Positions 1 to 11,010 of a stretch of 64,000 bases of DNA are shown in pieces; position 1 is the first letter of the stretch, and every line of letters begins with the position of its first letter. The translations under genes were made by a program, and so were the position numbers. Source of the DNA: Alisma plantago-aquatica (taxonomy: Eukaryota > Streptophyta > Magnoliopsida > Alismatales > Alismataceae); contig OY856409.1 of assembly GCA_963693085.1 (NCBI GenBank), positions 506,901,803 to 506,965,802 on the forward strand, given 5' to 3'. The notes beneath the pieces are model-generated. The model did no database searches. It was not told the DNA's origin and saw only the letters and a program-made list of their open reading frames with translations.

Positions 1-51
1 TGAGACAACTAATCAACTAGAAGCTATAAAGTACCATGATCTGAGTGATGG
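1..51 (+). pseudogene. Copia (C1) pol fragment left of the G1 insertion
   Basis: This short piece translates in frame 1 as a stretch resembling the segment just before the reverse transcriptase of Ty1/copia polyproteins, the region that usually reads like 'EAIK...W'. On its own it would be unrecognisable. The support is that the same frame continues after the gypsy element G1, at 18892, into a typical 'WL..I...M' pre-RT motif. It shows that the left flank of G1 is the upstream half of the copia pol gene that resumes at 18892. The copia 5' LTR, gag and integrase lie outside the window. Confidence 0.55.
47..51. repeat. Target-site duplication GATGG, left copy (G1)
   Basis: GATGG directly precedes the TGTAAC start of the left LTR and recurs at 18892-18896 directly after the right LTR. 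Five bases is the usual duplication for Ty3/gypsy integration. Confidence 0.75.
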
Positions 52-481
52 TGTAACAAACTGAATCTCAAATGTACTTGCAATTCCATCCAATTCATAA
101 TGATATCCTATTTTTCTTATCTATTTGTCCTTAATGTTAATTTTGTGGAAATTGAGGGACTTGGAGTAAGTATGCATGCAAACATAAGGGTTAGTGCACA
201 ATTACCTAAAGTAATGTGTTGTTAGAAGTTATGTTGCAAAATGTCCATAAAAACGAAATGGTTGTTAAAATAAAATTAGAAATAAAACTTAATGTAAATA
301 CAAGTAGTAAATAAGTATCATTATGACCCCTCTTTGCCTCTCTCCTCATAAAAAGTGAATTAAGCTTGAAAATGAGGGTATTAACTTAATAACATTCAGT
401 TTATTTCCAAAAATGTTAATAGAAAATCTATTTCAAATTAACTCAATATTCTTTTTTTTGAGGTAATAACTATTGAAACTA

Positions 482-2758
482 TTAATTCAAGCCCAAACAT
501 GGCTCAACCCAGTCATCTACAAAGGAAGGAAAGGATGCAGAAAAAGAACAAGGGGCAGGCCAAGCAGTAGCTTCTCGAGCTAGGCGATGAGCTAAGCCGT
601 TGGCTTGCCGTCTATAGGAAATAAACTGAATGATATTAAAAGAAACTATGGAATTCTGAATGTCTCTGAGGATGGTTCCCAACAGGTATGGACATTCTGT
701 TCTGGCTTTGATTAAGTTGATGATGGTCTCTGAATCTGACTCTACTATTAGTCTCTCCAGCCCCAGGTGTTATAATTGGTTTAGTCCTTCTCAGATGGCC
801 CAAGCCTTCACTAACTGTACGTCGTTTAGGGTTAGATGACGTAGCCCCGCCGCCTGGATCACTCTACTGCTGATATCCCACTATACCAGACATACTCCAT
901 CATGCCCTTGGATGCCAACTGCTGTATCGCAATTCAGTTTGACTTCATTCCATTTTGGTGGTTGCCATACTTGTTATTCTCTTTGTGTTGTAGGTTTAGT
1001 TCCTTTTGACATGGCTTCGCAATGATCTCTGATCAGTGCCAGGTAGGTTCTTTGGATCACTAATGGAGGTTTTAGCTGATTTCCAAAAATGATGTCATTC
1101 ATGCGTGTCCAGACTAACCAAAGAGAGGCAATCATGGTTTCCTCTTCCACCACCTTGGATGAGGCCGTCAGGTTCAAAATGGCTTCCTGTATCCACATTT
1201 GTCCAAAATTTCTTATCTTGTTTTGTGTTTCCATCAGGCTTTCTTTCCACAAATCCCATGCTTGAGGACATCAGAAGAACATATGGCTAGTGTCTTCTTT
1301 CTCACAGTTGTAGATACCACATATACCATCGGGATGACAATGCCTATCAAACAGATGCCGTACTGTGCCTAGTCCTCCTGTCATGCAACGCCATAGGAAG
1401 TGGGCAGCTTTGGGTATGAGGCCCCTTCTCCAGATCTCCCTCCTAGTGCCTGCTTCATCCTGTTCTCCTTGGAGCCGCAGGTTGGTATTGCTTTGCGTAG
1501 CCAGCCAATAAGAAAATCTAACTATAAAGTCCCCTTTTCTGTTTGGTCTCTAGAAGATTATGTCCGCTTGCTGCGATGAGCTCAAGGGCGTAGCAATCAC
1601 TTTGTGTGCTATTTCTTGGGTAAACAGGTTGCTCACCATGTCTTCATTCCACGTTCTTGATTCCGCATTCATCAGTTCATTCACCCACTTCACTGTTGTG
1701 CTTGATATGTTGTACACTTTGTCAATGCTCCCTCCCAGTTGTGGTATCCATGGATCTATCCATATATTGATGTTGGCTCCGTTCCCCACCCTCTATTGTA
1801 ATCCCTCCATGATGATGATTTTTGCATTCCATATACTTCTCCAAGTAAAGCTCGGATAGTGTCCCCTTCTTGCACTTAACACAGACCCCCCTTGGAAAAT
1901 ATTTGGCTTGGAGAACTCAGTAAACAAGTGTGTCTCGTTTATGAAACAACCTCCAAGTTTGCTTTGCTAAAAGAGCTTGGTTGAAGATGTGAATATTTTT
2001 GAATCCCATCCCTCCTTGTGATTTCAGTTTGCAGAGATTGTCCCAGCTGACCCATGCCATCTTCCGCTCTGTACCCTATTCCCCCACCAAAATCTCAAGA
2101 TGATTTTGTTAATGGAATCGAGTAGATACCCCGGTAGCTGGAAAATACTCATAATGTAAGACGGTATTGCCTGGGCCACTACTTTGATAAGCACCTCCTT
2201 CCCTACTTTAGAAAATAATTTTTCTTTCCACCCTTGTAGCTTCCTCCATATGCATTCCTGGATATAGGCGAACACTTATTTCTTAGATCTGCCCACCGTC
2301 GTGGGAAGTCCAAGATATTTGCCATGCTTATGAACCTCTTTTACCTGCAAAAGATTTGTCAGTTCTCTTCTCTTTTCTCAGTCCACCCCTTTACTAAAAG
2401 CAACCTTAGTCTTAGATAGGTTAATCTTCTGTCCAAATGCCCGCTCGTATTGGCTGATGATGTCAGCTAATCTCAGGCACTCTTCTTTAGTTGTTCTTGT
2501 GAAAAGGATGGAATCATCTGCAAATAAAAGATGAGAGACTCGGGGTCCGTAGCGGTTTTCCCGGATCCCATGGATGACTTTCTGTTGGGTTGCTAAAGTA
2601 AGAGACGTAGAAAAATCTTAAGCACAAAGAATAAAAAGGTATGGAGAGAGAGGGTCACCCTGATGCAGTCCTCTGGATGGTTGAGTTTTCCTCGTTCGTT
2701 CCCCATTGATGGTAAAAGAGTGGGTTACATTTGACATACAATCATAAATCTTTTGACT
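482..2758 (-). pseudogene. LINE reverse transcriptase, zinc-binding domain and RNase H, broken
   Basis: Reading the minus strand from 2758: a 'QGDPLSPYLF'-like RT motif near 2650 (damaged), then 'FADDSILF' at about 2505-2530 with both catalytic aspartates kept, the 'YLGLP' thumb motif near 2310, a 'WIDPWIP' segment near 1750, a zinc-binding RVT region (Cys/His near 1290-1440), and an RNase H with 'NCDTAV' near 925, 'ESDSETI' near 745 and 'NGLAHRLAREA' near 575. The RT palm segment carrying the first catalytic aspartate is deleted at about 2758. Multiple stops interrupt the frame. Confidence 0.85.
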
Positions 2759-2759
2759 T

Positions 2760-3533
2760 CACTTTTCTCCAAAGCCCAGTCTGTCTTGGAAAGATGTTGT
2801 TCTTCCCAAACTAACGTTATTATTTGCTCACAAGCCTCATCCTCTGCCCACATGGGTTCAAAGAAAAAATGTTGTTGTCATTTGAAACTCTTCCTTTTGC
2901 TTTATTCGATATTGATAATGATCAGGACATGATCAGATTCATACTTGGTCAGATAAATAACTCTGGCTTGGTAGAACTTAGAAACCCAGGCAGGGCACCC
3001 CAAAGCTCTATCTAGTCTTTCCTGCACTATTGTTTCTGGTGTGAGACCTCTCTGCCATGTAAAAATACTCCTGCTGAAGCCCAAATCTGTCAGATCATAG
3101 TCATCAATCATGGTTCTGAAGTCTTGAATATACCTCAGCGGTTTAGGTGGACCCCCTTGTTTTTAAGAATTAGATAAGATCTCATTAAAGTCACCGAAAA
3201 AGAGAGTCGGTGTATCTACTTCCCCTTTTAACTTCCGCATTAGAGCCCAAGTTCTAAACTTTTACTGTTGATCTGCCCATCCATATATGCCAATAGCTCT
3301 CCATGTCACACCTAAATTGCCTTCAGATATGTCACAGCAACAATGATTTTGTGAGTAGGACGTGAGCGTAAGATCAACATCCTTCCACCATAATCCAAAC
3401 CCACTTGCTCTGCCTGCACTAGATAAATAGAAACCTTGAGTGAATCCGCATTTCCTCTTGACCACCTCCAAATCAGTACTAGATATCATAGTCTCCATGA
3501 GAAAGACTATGCTTGGCACCTCCCTCCAGCACC
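2760..3533 (-). pseudogene. LINE endonuclease (APE-type), partial
   Basis: The minus strand shows, in order, a 'FLMETM' segment, a 'GLWWKD' segment, the 'FFGDFNEIL' motif and a 'SDHVLI' motif near 2930. GDFN and SDH are catalytic motifs of apurinic-type LINE endonucleases. The N-terminus is absent because the element is 5' truncated. Frameshifts and stops split it, the longest open pieces being 3262-3519 and 2902-3111. The protein would nick target DNA for target-primed reverse transcription; this copy cannot. Confidence 0.8.
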
Positions 3534-4078
3534 AAGACCAATATGGTGGTTAATAACCAAAAGGTGAATAAAAATGAAAATTAAAGGTATACATATATTC
3601 TATAATTTATGGTGGTCCTGTGGTTCAAATTTGGGATCATTTGACCATTGTTTGACCCATCAAATCATTTTTAAAAGAATTGATTAACATTTTATTAAGA
3701 AATCAATTTGATTTCATTAACTCAATGCATTAAATCAAAGTTCGGTTATAATTTAATGTCACACATGACATTTCACTCATCCACCCAAGACACATACAAT
3801 GTAGACTGTGGATTCTTGATCCAATTAATCCGAAATCATCTCCTAGCTCCAGCCATTACTCGGCTAGGAGCAGTGGTCGCGAGGCTCTGAGTTTCAACTC
3901 TCTCCCCCTCCACAACTAATCGTTCGATTTGATTTCTCCTCCATCAAAACCGTCAGTTCTTCCCATTCAATGTGAGCCATTACTCACCAGCTAATACCCA
4001 TGGACGGCGAAATGCCATTGCGGCTGAAAGAAGCCCTCTCACCTCCAACTAGCCTAGACCAAACGACACCACCCCACC

Positions 4079-4086
4079 TATAAATA
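4079..4086 (+). promoter_or_regulatory. Candidate TATA box in the G1 left LTR
   Basis: TATAAATA lies in the GC-richer middle of the LTR, the normal place for the U3/R boundary of a plant LTR. The right LTR has TACAAATA at the matching place (17071), so that copy has lost the box. Confidence 0.55.
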
Positions 4087-5028
4087 CCCATGCCTAGAGC
4101 TTCGCCAAGGCACCAACAATAGCTAGATACTCTCAATTTGGTTGAAGGCTCTCCCCACATCTACCAACTGCTTGAGCTCTCCCCTAACCTAGCAATGACT
4201 TCCTCATGTTGTAGATGAGACCAGTAGAGCAATAGATCGCTCAAGTCAGTTCACCATCCTCTCGCCTTCATTTCTAGTCTTTTAGTTTGAGTTTTTGTTT
4301 TGATTTGTGGAAATGCCCAATCTCGGGGCATGCTACTTGAAGCAACTTGATGCCATGCCGATTCATGAGGGGGGAAGAACCCTTGTTTGCTTTCCCTAAA
4401 TGACCATTGATCACTCAGTTACTTTTGTTTTCGCCCAAAGGGCAAAATGGTATTTTCACCCTATTTTTAGCCCTTGCGTTTGACCGAGACCTGTGTGTGT
4501 GGATCTGTGACTTGGCCTCATGTGATTGGCCCAGGTCAGCATGGGCTCGGCCTTTGGGTCAACTCTTTTGAAAACCTTTGAGCCTGCCTGGAATTTTCCT
4601 ATTTGTTGATTTTAGAAAATTCATAACTAATTATTCAATTATTAGAAAAATATAAATAAATAGGCTATGGATTTAAAAAAATAAATCCTATCTAATAAAA
4701 ATGTTTCTCGAGCCTAGTTTCCAAGTTTTTATAGAAGATTTTTCTATGAACCAAAATAACTAATTAAAAAGCCCTAAAATGCATAAATAATTCATTTCAA
4801 CCTCAAATTAATTAAATGAATATGTTTTTGAAATTAGAACAATATACCCAATCATTTGACCTAGTTTTCAAACCCAAAATCAAAGTTTTGTCTATAAGGT
4901 ATAAAATTAGGGTTTCAACCCTTAAACTATTTCAAGCCCTAATTCTTGTGATTAAATACTTATACTTTGGATGTAAGGATCTTGGACATCAATAATTGAG
5001 GAAAAGTCAAATATAGGATAACTCAAGT

Positions 5029-5038
5029 GAGGTATGTG
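5029..5038 (+). promoter_or_regulatory. Splice-donor-like box in the G1 LTR (left copy)
   Basis: GAGGTATGTG matches the plant 5' splice-site consensus and lies about 950 bases downstream of the TATA box, so inside the predicted leader. The right LTR keeps it at 18021-18030. A matching box is found on the sense strand of the LTRs of G2 and G3. Splicing is inferred, not shown. Confidence 0.35.
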
Positions 5039-5898
5039 CCTTCTGACCCTAAAGTTGGGCATTATTTATCCAAAACTAAATTCCCAATGAGGCATGAGGC
5101 TATTTTATTTATTCTTGCGATTTCAATATAAATGTTTCAAGGGTCTAGTACCCCACTTGGAAATGTTGTTAAACTTCTTATATCTGCCATTGATATACTT
5201 TAGTATGATGATAAAAATGACTAATTAACTAATGTAGTGTACATGAGTACAAACCACCCATAGTTTTGGACATGAACCTAGGGGAATGTGACCACTCTCC
5301 CCAATTATAAAAATATTAGGGTGCTTATGAACTTGTTACTCTCCCTCACCCAGAGGTTGAGATCCGGTAGGTGCCTCAGCCCTATGTTAGTCTAATTGAG
5401 CCAAAATCAATCATGCATGCAATTTATTATTGTTTAACTTCGTAGAAATTCTTATTTATTATACTTTCCTCATACGCTTGACATCTTATAGTGAACCTTT
5501 ATTTTATCATACATATACTATTAAATTCTCCTTTACCTATAATTGACACATACATTTTATCTTCTTTTGCTGGGTGACCCCAACCACCCAGAACCAGGAA
5601 GACAAATAGGACCAGATTATGGTGTAGATGATCAAGTGTGAGTTGACCTGAAGATGGCTAGGTTACTATTGCTAGATCATGTAGTAATTTTCAGTTTATC
5701 TTTCTAAAGTAAAGCTATGTTATAGCATAGGTTTTTACATTCTGTTGTTGTTCTTGACATTAAATTGTATTTGGTAAATGCTTATTTAATTGGAATTATT
5801 ATGCCTTCATACCTCACCTTTAAGTTTTTATAAAAAGATGGATGTTGTGTATTTTTCATTAGATTTTAGTAAGGAGGTGATCTCGCCTCTTTAGTACA

Positions 5899-5911
5899 TG
5901 GTATCAGAGCC
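5899..5911 (+). other. G1 primer-binding site (initiator tRNA-Met)
   Basis: TGGTATCAGAGCC directly follows the LTR end. It is complementary to the 3' end of plant initiator tRNA-Met and is the standard minus-strand primer site of plant LTR elements. It is a perfect match, unlike most of the coding sequence. Confidence 0.9.
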
Positions 5912-6139
5912 TGTAGGGTAGCTACCAGGGAATGGAGTTGAAAATGATGGTGTCTAGAAAGGGTTAGAACTTGGGGGCTGGAAATATTTTCATATGTGCC
6001 ACTAGCTTGGTTTATGGGGACTCCAGAGTTCATATGACACCGGCCTAGCCTGATCTGATACGGAATGCCTGAAATAGCATGCTTATAGGAAATAGTAGCG
6101 TCATCTTTTTCTATCAAAAACTCCTAGAAATCTTACACT

Positions 6140-6741
6140 ATGACCTTGCCGTTCAAGAGAGGCAACATGTTTGGAGACTAATCTGAAAGCTCCAACATTC
6201 CTAAGACTCCCATCACTCCACCTCCACCAACAATGACACTTGAGCAGGAGTTGACTATGCTACGTCAACTTCTCTCGACTACTCTGGTGGGACAACTTTC
6301 TACTACTACGGATTCAGCTAGTAAGCTGAAGGAGTTCACACAGACATACTTCATAAAGATGCAACCACCATCTTTCAAAGGGGAAAATGAGGCCAATATG
6401 GTGGGCAAGGCTGATGACTGGGTGCTAGCACTGGAATGCACTTTTGATGGCATGGCGTGCCCTCCTCACCAAAAGGTCCGTTTTGCAGCCTATGTCCTGG
6501 ATGGCCCAACCCACATTTGGTGGAGGCATCTCCCACACTCAAGGCATAGCTGAGATGAGCTGGGAAGACTTCCTTAAATTATTCAGAGAGAAGTATGTCT
6601 ACCCAGCTTACCTGAAGAAGGAGGCTAAATTCTACAGTCTTTGTCAGGGGAACCTGAGTGTCTCTGAGTACATTCATCATTTTCTACTTTTTGGAGTGCT
6701 ACGACGTTGACCTAGGGACTGAGCGTAGATCAACCTTGTTT
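6140..6741 (+). pseudogene. G1 gag, 5' part
   Basis: An ATG at 6140 opens a frame with one TAA at 6179 that continues in frame through 6553. A frameshift near 6500 moves the similarity to the frame read at 6550-6710. The visible features are those of the retrotransposon gag family: a 'F.KM.PP.F.G' entry, 'W...LE..F', 'VRFAAY.L.G.A..WW' and 'W..F...F..KY..P......EF..L.QG..SV.EY...F'. Gag would form the virus-like particle. The gene is cut at 6741 by the CACTA transposon and resumes at 12147. Confidence 0.85.
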
Positions 6742-6760
6742 CACTACAAAAAATTTGGCC
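6742..6760 (+). repeat. CACTA left terminal inverted repeat
   Basis: CACTACAAAAAATTTGGCC, preceded by TTT (6739-6741). Confidence 0.8.
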
Positions 6761-7002
6761 TTTGTTGAAGAACATTTGTGAGGAACCATAGATTGTGAAT
6801 AATGATGTCTATTTGTGAGGGCTCATCCTTCAAATATGGGACCAAATCCCTCAACCGTGTTTTTAACATCCTTGGAAATACTAATCCCTCACAAATACAT
6901 TACTCACTAATCATTCCATGAAAAATACCATGCCAAATGTTTCCCTCCATCTCATATTCCTTCCCTCCATTCTAAAATACAACATTTGGAAATCAAAATT
7001 AA

Positions 7003-7200
7003 AAAGGAAAAGAAAAACCCTCCCCACTCGTTCCTCTGTGCAAGTGGTCCTCCCCCTCTCCGCAGTGCCTCCCCGTATTCTCCTTTCCACAACGCCAACG
7101 ACGAACTAGGGAAGCACTCAGCCACCGACTAGCCACTCGTCCTCGGTGCCTCTTTGATTCCATCGGAGCTGCCGGAAGCACTCCGCCTGTATGCTTTGTT
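7003..7200. other. GC-richer segment inside the CACTA element
   Basis: This 200-base block is clearly richer in C and G than its surroundings, with runs such as CCTCCCCCTCTCCGC and CATCGGAGCTGCCGG, followed by a pyrimidine tract (7231-7260). It looks like a plant 5' UTR or first exon and could be a second captured host fragment, possibly the DEK1 5' end. I recognise no protein in it on either strand. Confidence 0.3.
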
Positions 7201-7606
7201 TCGTTTACATATACTAATTGTATCCTTCCTCTGGAGCTCTCTTCTTCTTCTTCTTCCCCCTAATTGTATTGCTCCTCTATTTAAGCTACACACATATCAT
7301 AGTTAGTAATTAGTTAGCAACCAAATTGGAGGATGAGTTGTCGCCGTACGTGGTCGGTGGTTAAGCTTGGAAAATTTAATTTCTTGGTTCCTTTCTCGCC
7401 TCATTCTTTCCGTGTTCCGTCCTCTTCTTTTTATCTCCACCTCTATAGCTGGTTGGTTCGTTGATTGTGAGTTTGGTTTACCTCGTATGGGATTAGTAGT
7501 AGTGGGAGGTGAGGCATTGTTTACTTTATCAAGTGATCCCTTCCTACCGACTTAATTTGGTGCCTCTCCTCGTCCTCTGGAAGCATGCGGAGCAGGAGGT
7601 GGAGCT

Positions 7607-7610
<4 letters not shown>

Positions 7611-7678
<68 letters not shown>
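7611..7678. repeat. (AT)n microsatellite, about 34 units
   Basis: An uninterrupted AT dinucleotide run. It produces false open reading frames of alternating Ile/Tyr on both strands. Confidence 0.97.
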
Positions 7679-7680
<2 letters not shown>

Positions 7681-8177
7681 CTATTTGTTAATAACAGATA
7701 CAATAGATAGCTGCTGCGATAGCCAATTGCAGAGAGATAGAATCCTGGTAGTCATAATAAATATACACATACATACGCTTAGGGAGGTGTTGCGAATGAT
7801 CGAGCAAATCATACATGTCGGATATATGGTGTTCCTACTGAATATCGCGTTTGACGGGTTCAATTCATGGTCGTCGGTGTTAATTGATGGTTGATTCTGC
7901 ATAGTTATGTGTCTTTGTGTTTCTTCATATCCCTATGTGTGCTGTTGTGTGTGTACGAGACAATCCAATACCTCTGACATCTCTTTGTTTGCTGTTTTAG
8001 GGCGGTTTCCAGTAAGTAGCTAGCTACCAAGTAGCTGTACTATCAAATTAGAGCAGATAGCTAGCTAGCAGGTGTTCAACACTATATAGCTGGTGGTTTA
8101 CTGAATTTTTGGAAATTGAAGAGGATCACACAAAGGGAGGTAGAGGTAGAGGTAGAGAGGTACAAGTAGTTGTAACC

Positions 8178-9761
8178 ATCATCTCTTCCTAAGCAAGGCC
8201 ATTATCTCAATCCACGATCCATCATCACCTTCTGCCACTACTACATTTTTTTTTGTTATAACCATGTTCTTTGTCCTGTTCTTAGCAACTGGGAGAACAA
8301 CAAACTCTAAGTCATTTCTTTCTGATCTAGTTTAGAGATGGCTACTCATTATTGTTGAGGATGAACTTGATTTGGTTGTAGGGTTCTAAGCTTCCCCATG
8401 GTGGGGAGAGTATTATGCAATTGGTTGAAGCACTCTTACATTGACAATTCTTAATCTACTGAGAAAGATATCCATGGTGGGGAGAGTATTATGCAATGCA
8501 GGTCATAGGAATATGGAGTCCCTTTCATGGCACAACCTATCTTTTTTATAAACATAAATACTATTGTGTTGTTGGTGATGGTGTGATGACACTATATTTC
8601 TTGGAAAACTTTCTTGAGAAGACTTATTCCATTGTGCTATATTTTCTACCACTTGATACAACTGAGTTTTTGAACTTTAAATTTGGGTGTCAACCTTTTT
8701 CTTCTTCTTGACTAATTTTTCAAAATACTTGTCAATTTTATTTATGAACTTCCCAAGCATATTTCTTAAGTCATCCTCTTGTTAAGGGCCCTATTTTTGG
8801 TGCACTTGATGTTGTTTCATATGACAAGGGTCTTGTTGAAAGTTATTTGTATTTCAAGAGAATTATACATTCTTCCTACATGATTATTTATAGGGTTGTT
8901 TTCTGTGCATACACTCCTCTTCCTCTCCATCATGTGAGAGGGTCCTTAGGCTAAACATCAACTTATAAATTAGAACCATATTTAGAGAGTCATTGGCATG
9001 TGTATTTAGAGAACTGCTAACACATGTTCCAACCTGCAGTCAACATGAATTTCTTAGAGTTTCTTGTGACTTAATTGTATATTAACAAGATGGAATTGAG
9101 GCCTTTACATACCAACTGATATATTCTCAAAGTTATAAGAGAAATAAGTGAGAAACTAACAACATACCTATCAAGATCAGTAAGATCTATTGTTATCCAA
9201 TTAGAAGGTTTGGGAAAATGTATAAAATATTAACCCATAATTAAAAGATAGTAAAACTTCATCCAAGATTCTTATATTTATCTTTAGTTCTTAGACCGTC
9301 TTGCTATTTTTGTCTTATAATATGTGTGGTCGTATACTTGAAAGGTAACATTTGTAACACCTTCATCCAAGATTCTTATATTTATCTTTAGTTCTTAGAC
9401 CGTCTTGTTCTTTGTTGTCCTATCTAGATTGCTGCAAAGTATAATGCCACTGCATATAAATACATTTTGCAGAAATCACAACTCTAACATGCAGTCCATA
9501 GCATCCGGTCCATCAAACTCTAACATGCAGTCCATTTGTAACACCTTCATATAAATACATTTGTTACCGACCACCTCTACACACCTCCTACATCCATACC
9601 AAAAGTGATAGCATTCAACTTGTAAAAACTACTGCATCATCTCTTCCTAAGCAAGGCCATTATCTCAATCAATGATCCATCATCACCTACTGCCACTACT
9701 ACATTTTTTTGTTATAACCATGTTCTTTGTCCTATTCTTAGCAACTGGGAGAACAACAAAC
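8178..9761. repeat. Direct duplications inside the CACTA element
   Basis: A block of about 128 bases at 8178-8306 recurs at 9635-9761 with few differences; both contain the word TCTTCCTAAGCAAGGCC. A 46-base block at 9258-9303 recurs exactly at 9361-9406. A 26-base block containing CCATGGTGGGGAGAG occurs at about 8396 and 8472. All are in the same orientation. They suggest local duplication during growth of the element. No coding function is seen in 7200-10136. Confidence 0.8.
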
Positions 9762-10136
9762 AATACTTGTTTTATTTCATTGATTTTTTTCTTCTTCTTT
9801 CTGTTAGCATATATTTCTTCACCGGAACTTTGAATGTCACACTTATTTTGGGTTTCCATTGTCTACCTGTCTTATTTGATCTTAAACTTATAGTATTATA
9901 CTGATGTTAGCTGTTTCTCTTGCACCTTAGCATCGGAAGATAAAGATAAATACTTGATAAATAGATGATCTTCAGTAATTCTTGGTTAATACCTTCTAAT
10001 TGTCATCCTAAAAGTTTATCAAATGTTTGGCATTGCTAATTTGTTGCCAACAGAAAGTAAATATAAAAATATATCTTATGCTGCCAATATTTTCTTCTGT
10101 TAAACTAGTAGTTATTTTCTTTATATTTCTTTGTAG

Positions 10137-10531
10137 GGGTTGTTGCAATTCTTCTTACAACCGATGTGGCGCTCCTTAGTGGCTATGAACTCTGTGCCGT
10201 ATATGTCACATCAGGGTCTACTGCTTCTGAGCAATATTCTCCATCTCGCTTCTTCTTTGGCGTATCGACAATAGCACTTGCTGTCAACATGCTATTTATT
10301 TGCAGGATGGTGTTTGATGGTAATTAGAAATTTCTGTTTAAAACTATTCCACTACTGATTACTTCATGTATATTTTATGATATCTCTATTCACAGGAATT
10401 GGTTTGGATGTCGACGAATATGTCCACAGATCTTATAAGTTTGCATATTCTGATTGTATTGAAGTTGGACCAATTGCTTCTTTGCCCGAGCCACCTGATC
10501 CTAATGAGTTGTATATACGGAAATCCAGCAG
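10137..10531 (+). pseudogene. DEK1: Captured fragment of the phytocalpain gene DEK1 (two exons and intron)
   Basis: Two exons are visible. Exon A, 10137-10319, follows a TTTCTTTGTAG acceptor and encodes a transmembrane stretch with 'SGYELCAVYVTSGSTASE', 'FFFGVS' and 'NMLFICRMVF'. The intron is 10320-10395 (GT...CACAG). Exon B, 10396-10531, encodes 'LDVDEYV', 'YKFAYSDCIEVGP' and 'LPEPPDPNELY' and ends at a GT donor. I recognise this as the N-terminal membrane domain of DEK1, the single plant calpain with a multispan membrane anchor, needed for epidermis and aleurone formation. The frame is open across both exons and the intron phase is kept. The calpain protease domain is absent. The intron shows capture from genomic DNA rather than from mRNA. 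Confidence 0.85.
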
Positions 10532-10739
10532 GTCAGTCTCCCTTTTGCATCAGCGATTCTGTAAATTTGAGGTTTTTAGCTCTTTAGATAATTTCTAGAG
10601 AAATTATCTCGTCTCTTGCAATACATATTTTTGGATGAAAGGAGATATGCAATACAAAATGTATTCTTTTTTCTTCCTATAGTCACTTTCTCTCTCTACT
10701 CCCCTCTCTTTAAATATTACATATGTTCAGGACTATTGT

Positions 10740-11010
10740 TTGGTGGAGGAGTGAGGTGGTAGCTGTTGGTGTTGTTGGTTGATGGTGGTTGCTGTATGGT
10801 GTGCTGGTGTGTGGAGGATGTATGGAGTAGCAATTTGCTATTGTTGGTGCTGTTTTGTGGATGGTGGTGTGACGGTTGGTGGCGGTGGATGTTGGCTGGT
10901 GGTGGTGGTGTTGGCTGGTGGGTGGGAGTGCTGATGTGTAGGTGTTGGTGGTGGTTGATGGTGTGGGCTGTTGGTAGTGGCTGATGGTGTGGGCTGGTGG
11001 TGGCGTGTAG
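10740..11010. repeat. TGG/GGT-rich low-complexity tract
   Basis: A strand-biased run of TGG, GGT and GTTGG words follows the DEK1 fragment. The complementary strand reads as His/Pro/Thr-rich false ORFs. It may be an expanded minisatellite in captured intron sequence. The rest of 10532-11640 shows no gene. Confidence 0.8.

Larger units (their letters stand above)
452..3533 (-). mobile_element. 5'-truncated L1-type LINE in the G1 left LTR
   Basis: The coding sense is the minus strand and the poly(A) tail appears as T8 at 452-459. From 5' to 3' it keeps the C-terminal part of the endonuclease, the second half of the reverse transcriptase, the zinc-binding RVT domain and an RNase H, the domain order of plant L1 elements. 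The 5' end is missing (it begins inside the endonuclease) and an internal deletion removes the first half of RT. No target duplication is visible: compared with the intact LTR, about 22 bases are missing at the insertion point. Confidence 0.85.
52..5898 (+). repeat. G1 left (5') LTR, interrupted by a LINE
   Basis: It starts TGTAACAAAC and ends ...TAGTACA directly before the primer site. Positions 52-451 and 3534-5898 align with 16078-16505 and about 16528-18891 of the right LTR. Without the LINE the LTR is about 2.76 kb, close to the 2.81 kb of the right copy, and large for the group. It holds a TATA box near 4079 and a splice-donor-like box at 5029. Its last 30 bases can form a hairpin of GTAAGGAGG with CCTCTTTAGTAC. 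3534-5898 holds no gene. Confidence 0.9.

Noticed and set aside
5899..5911. tRNA-like sequence
   Set aside because: Only the 13 bases complementary to the tRNA 3' end are present; no cloverleaf. The same holds for the sites at 23530, 28129 and 63335.
7509..7703. Open frames with long Ile/Tyr runs on both strands
   Set aside because: They are translations of the (AT)n microsatellite; the same happens at 37176-37569.
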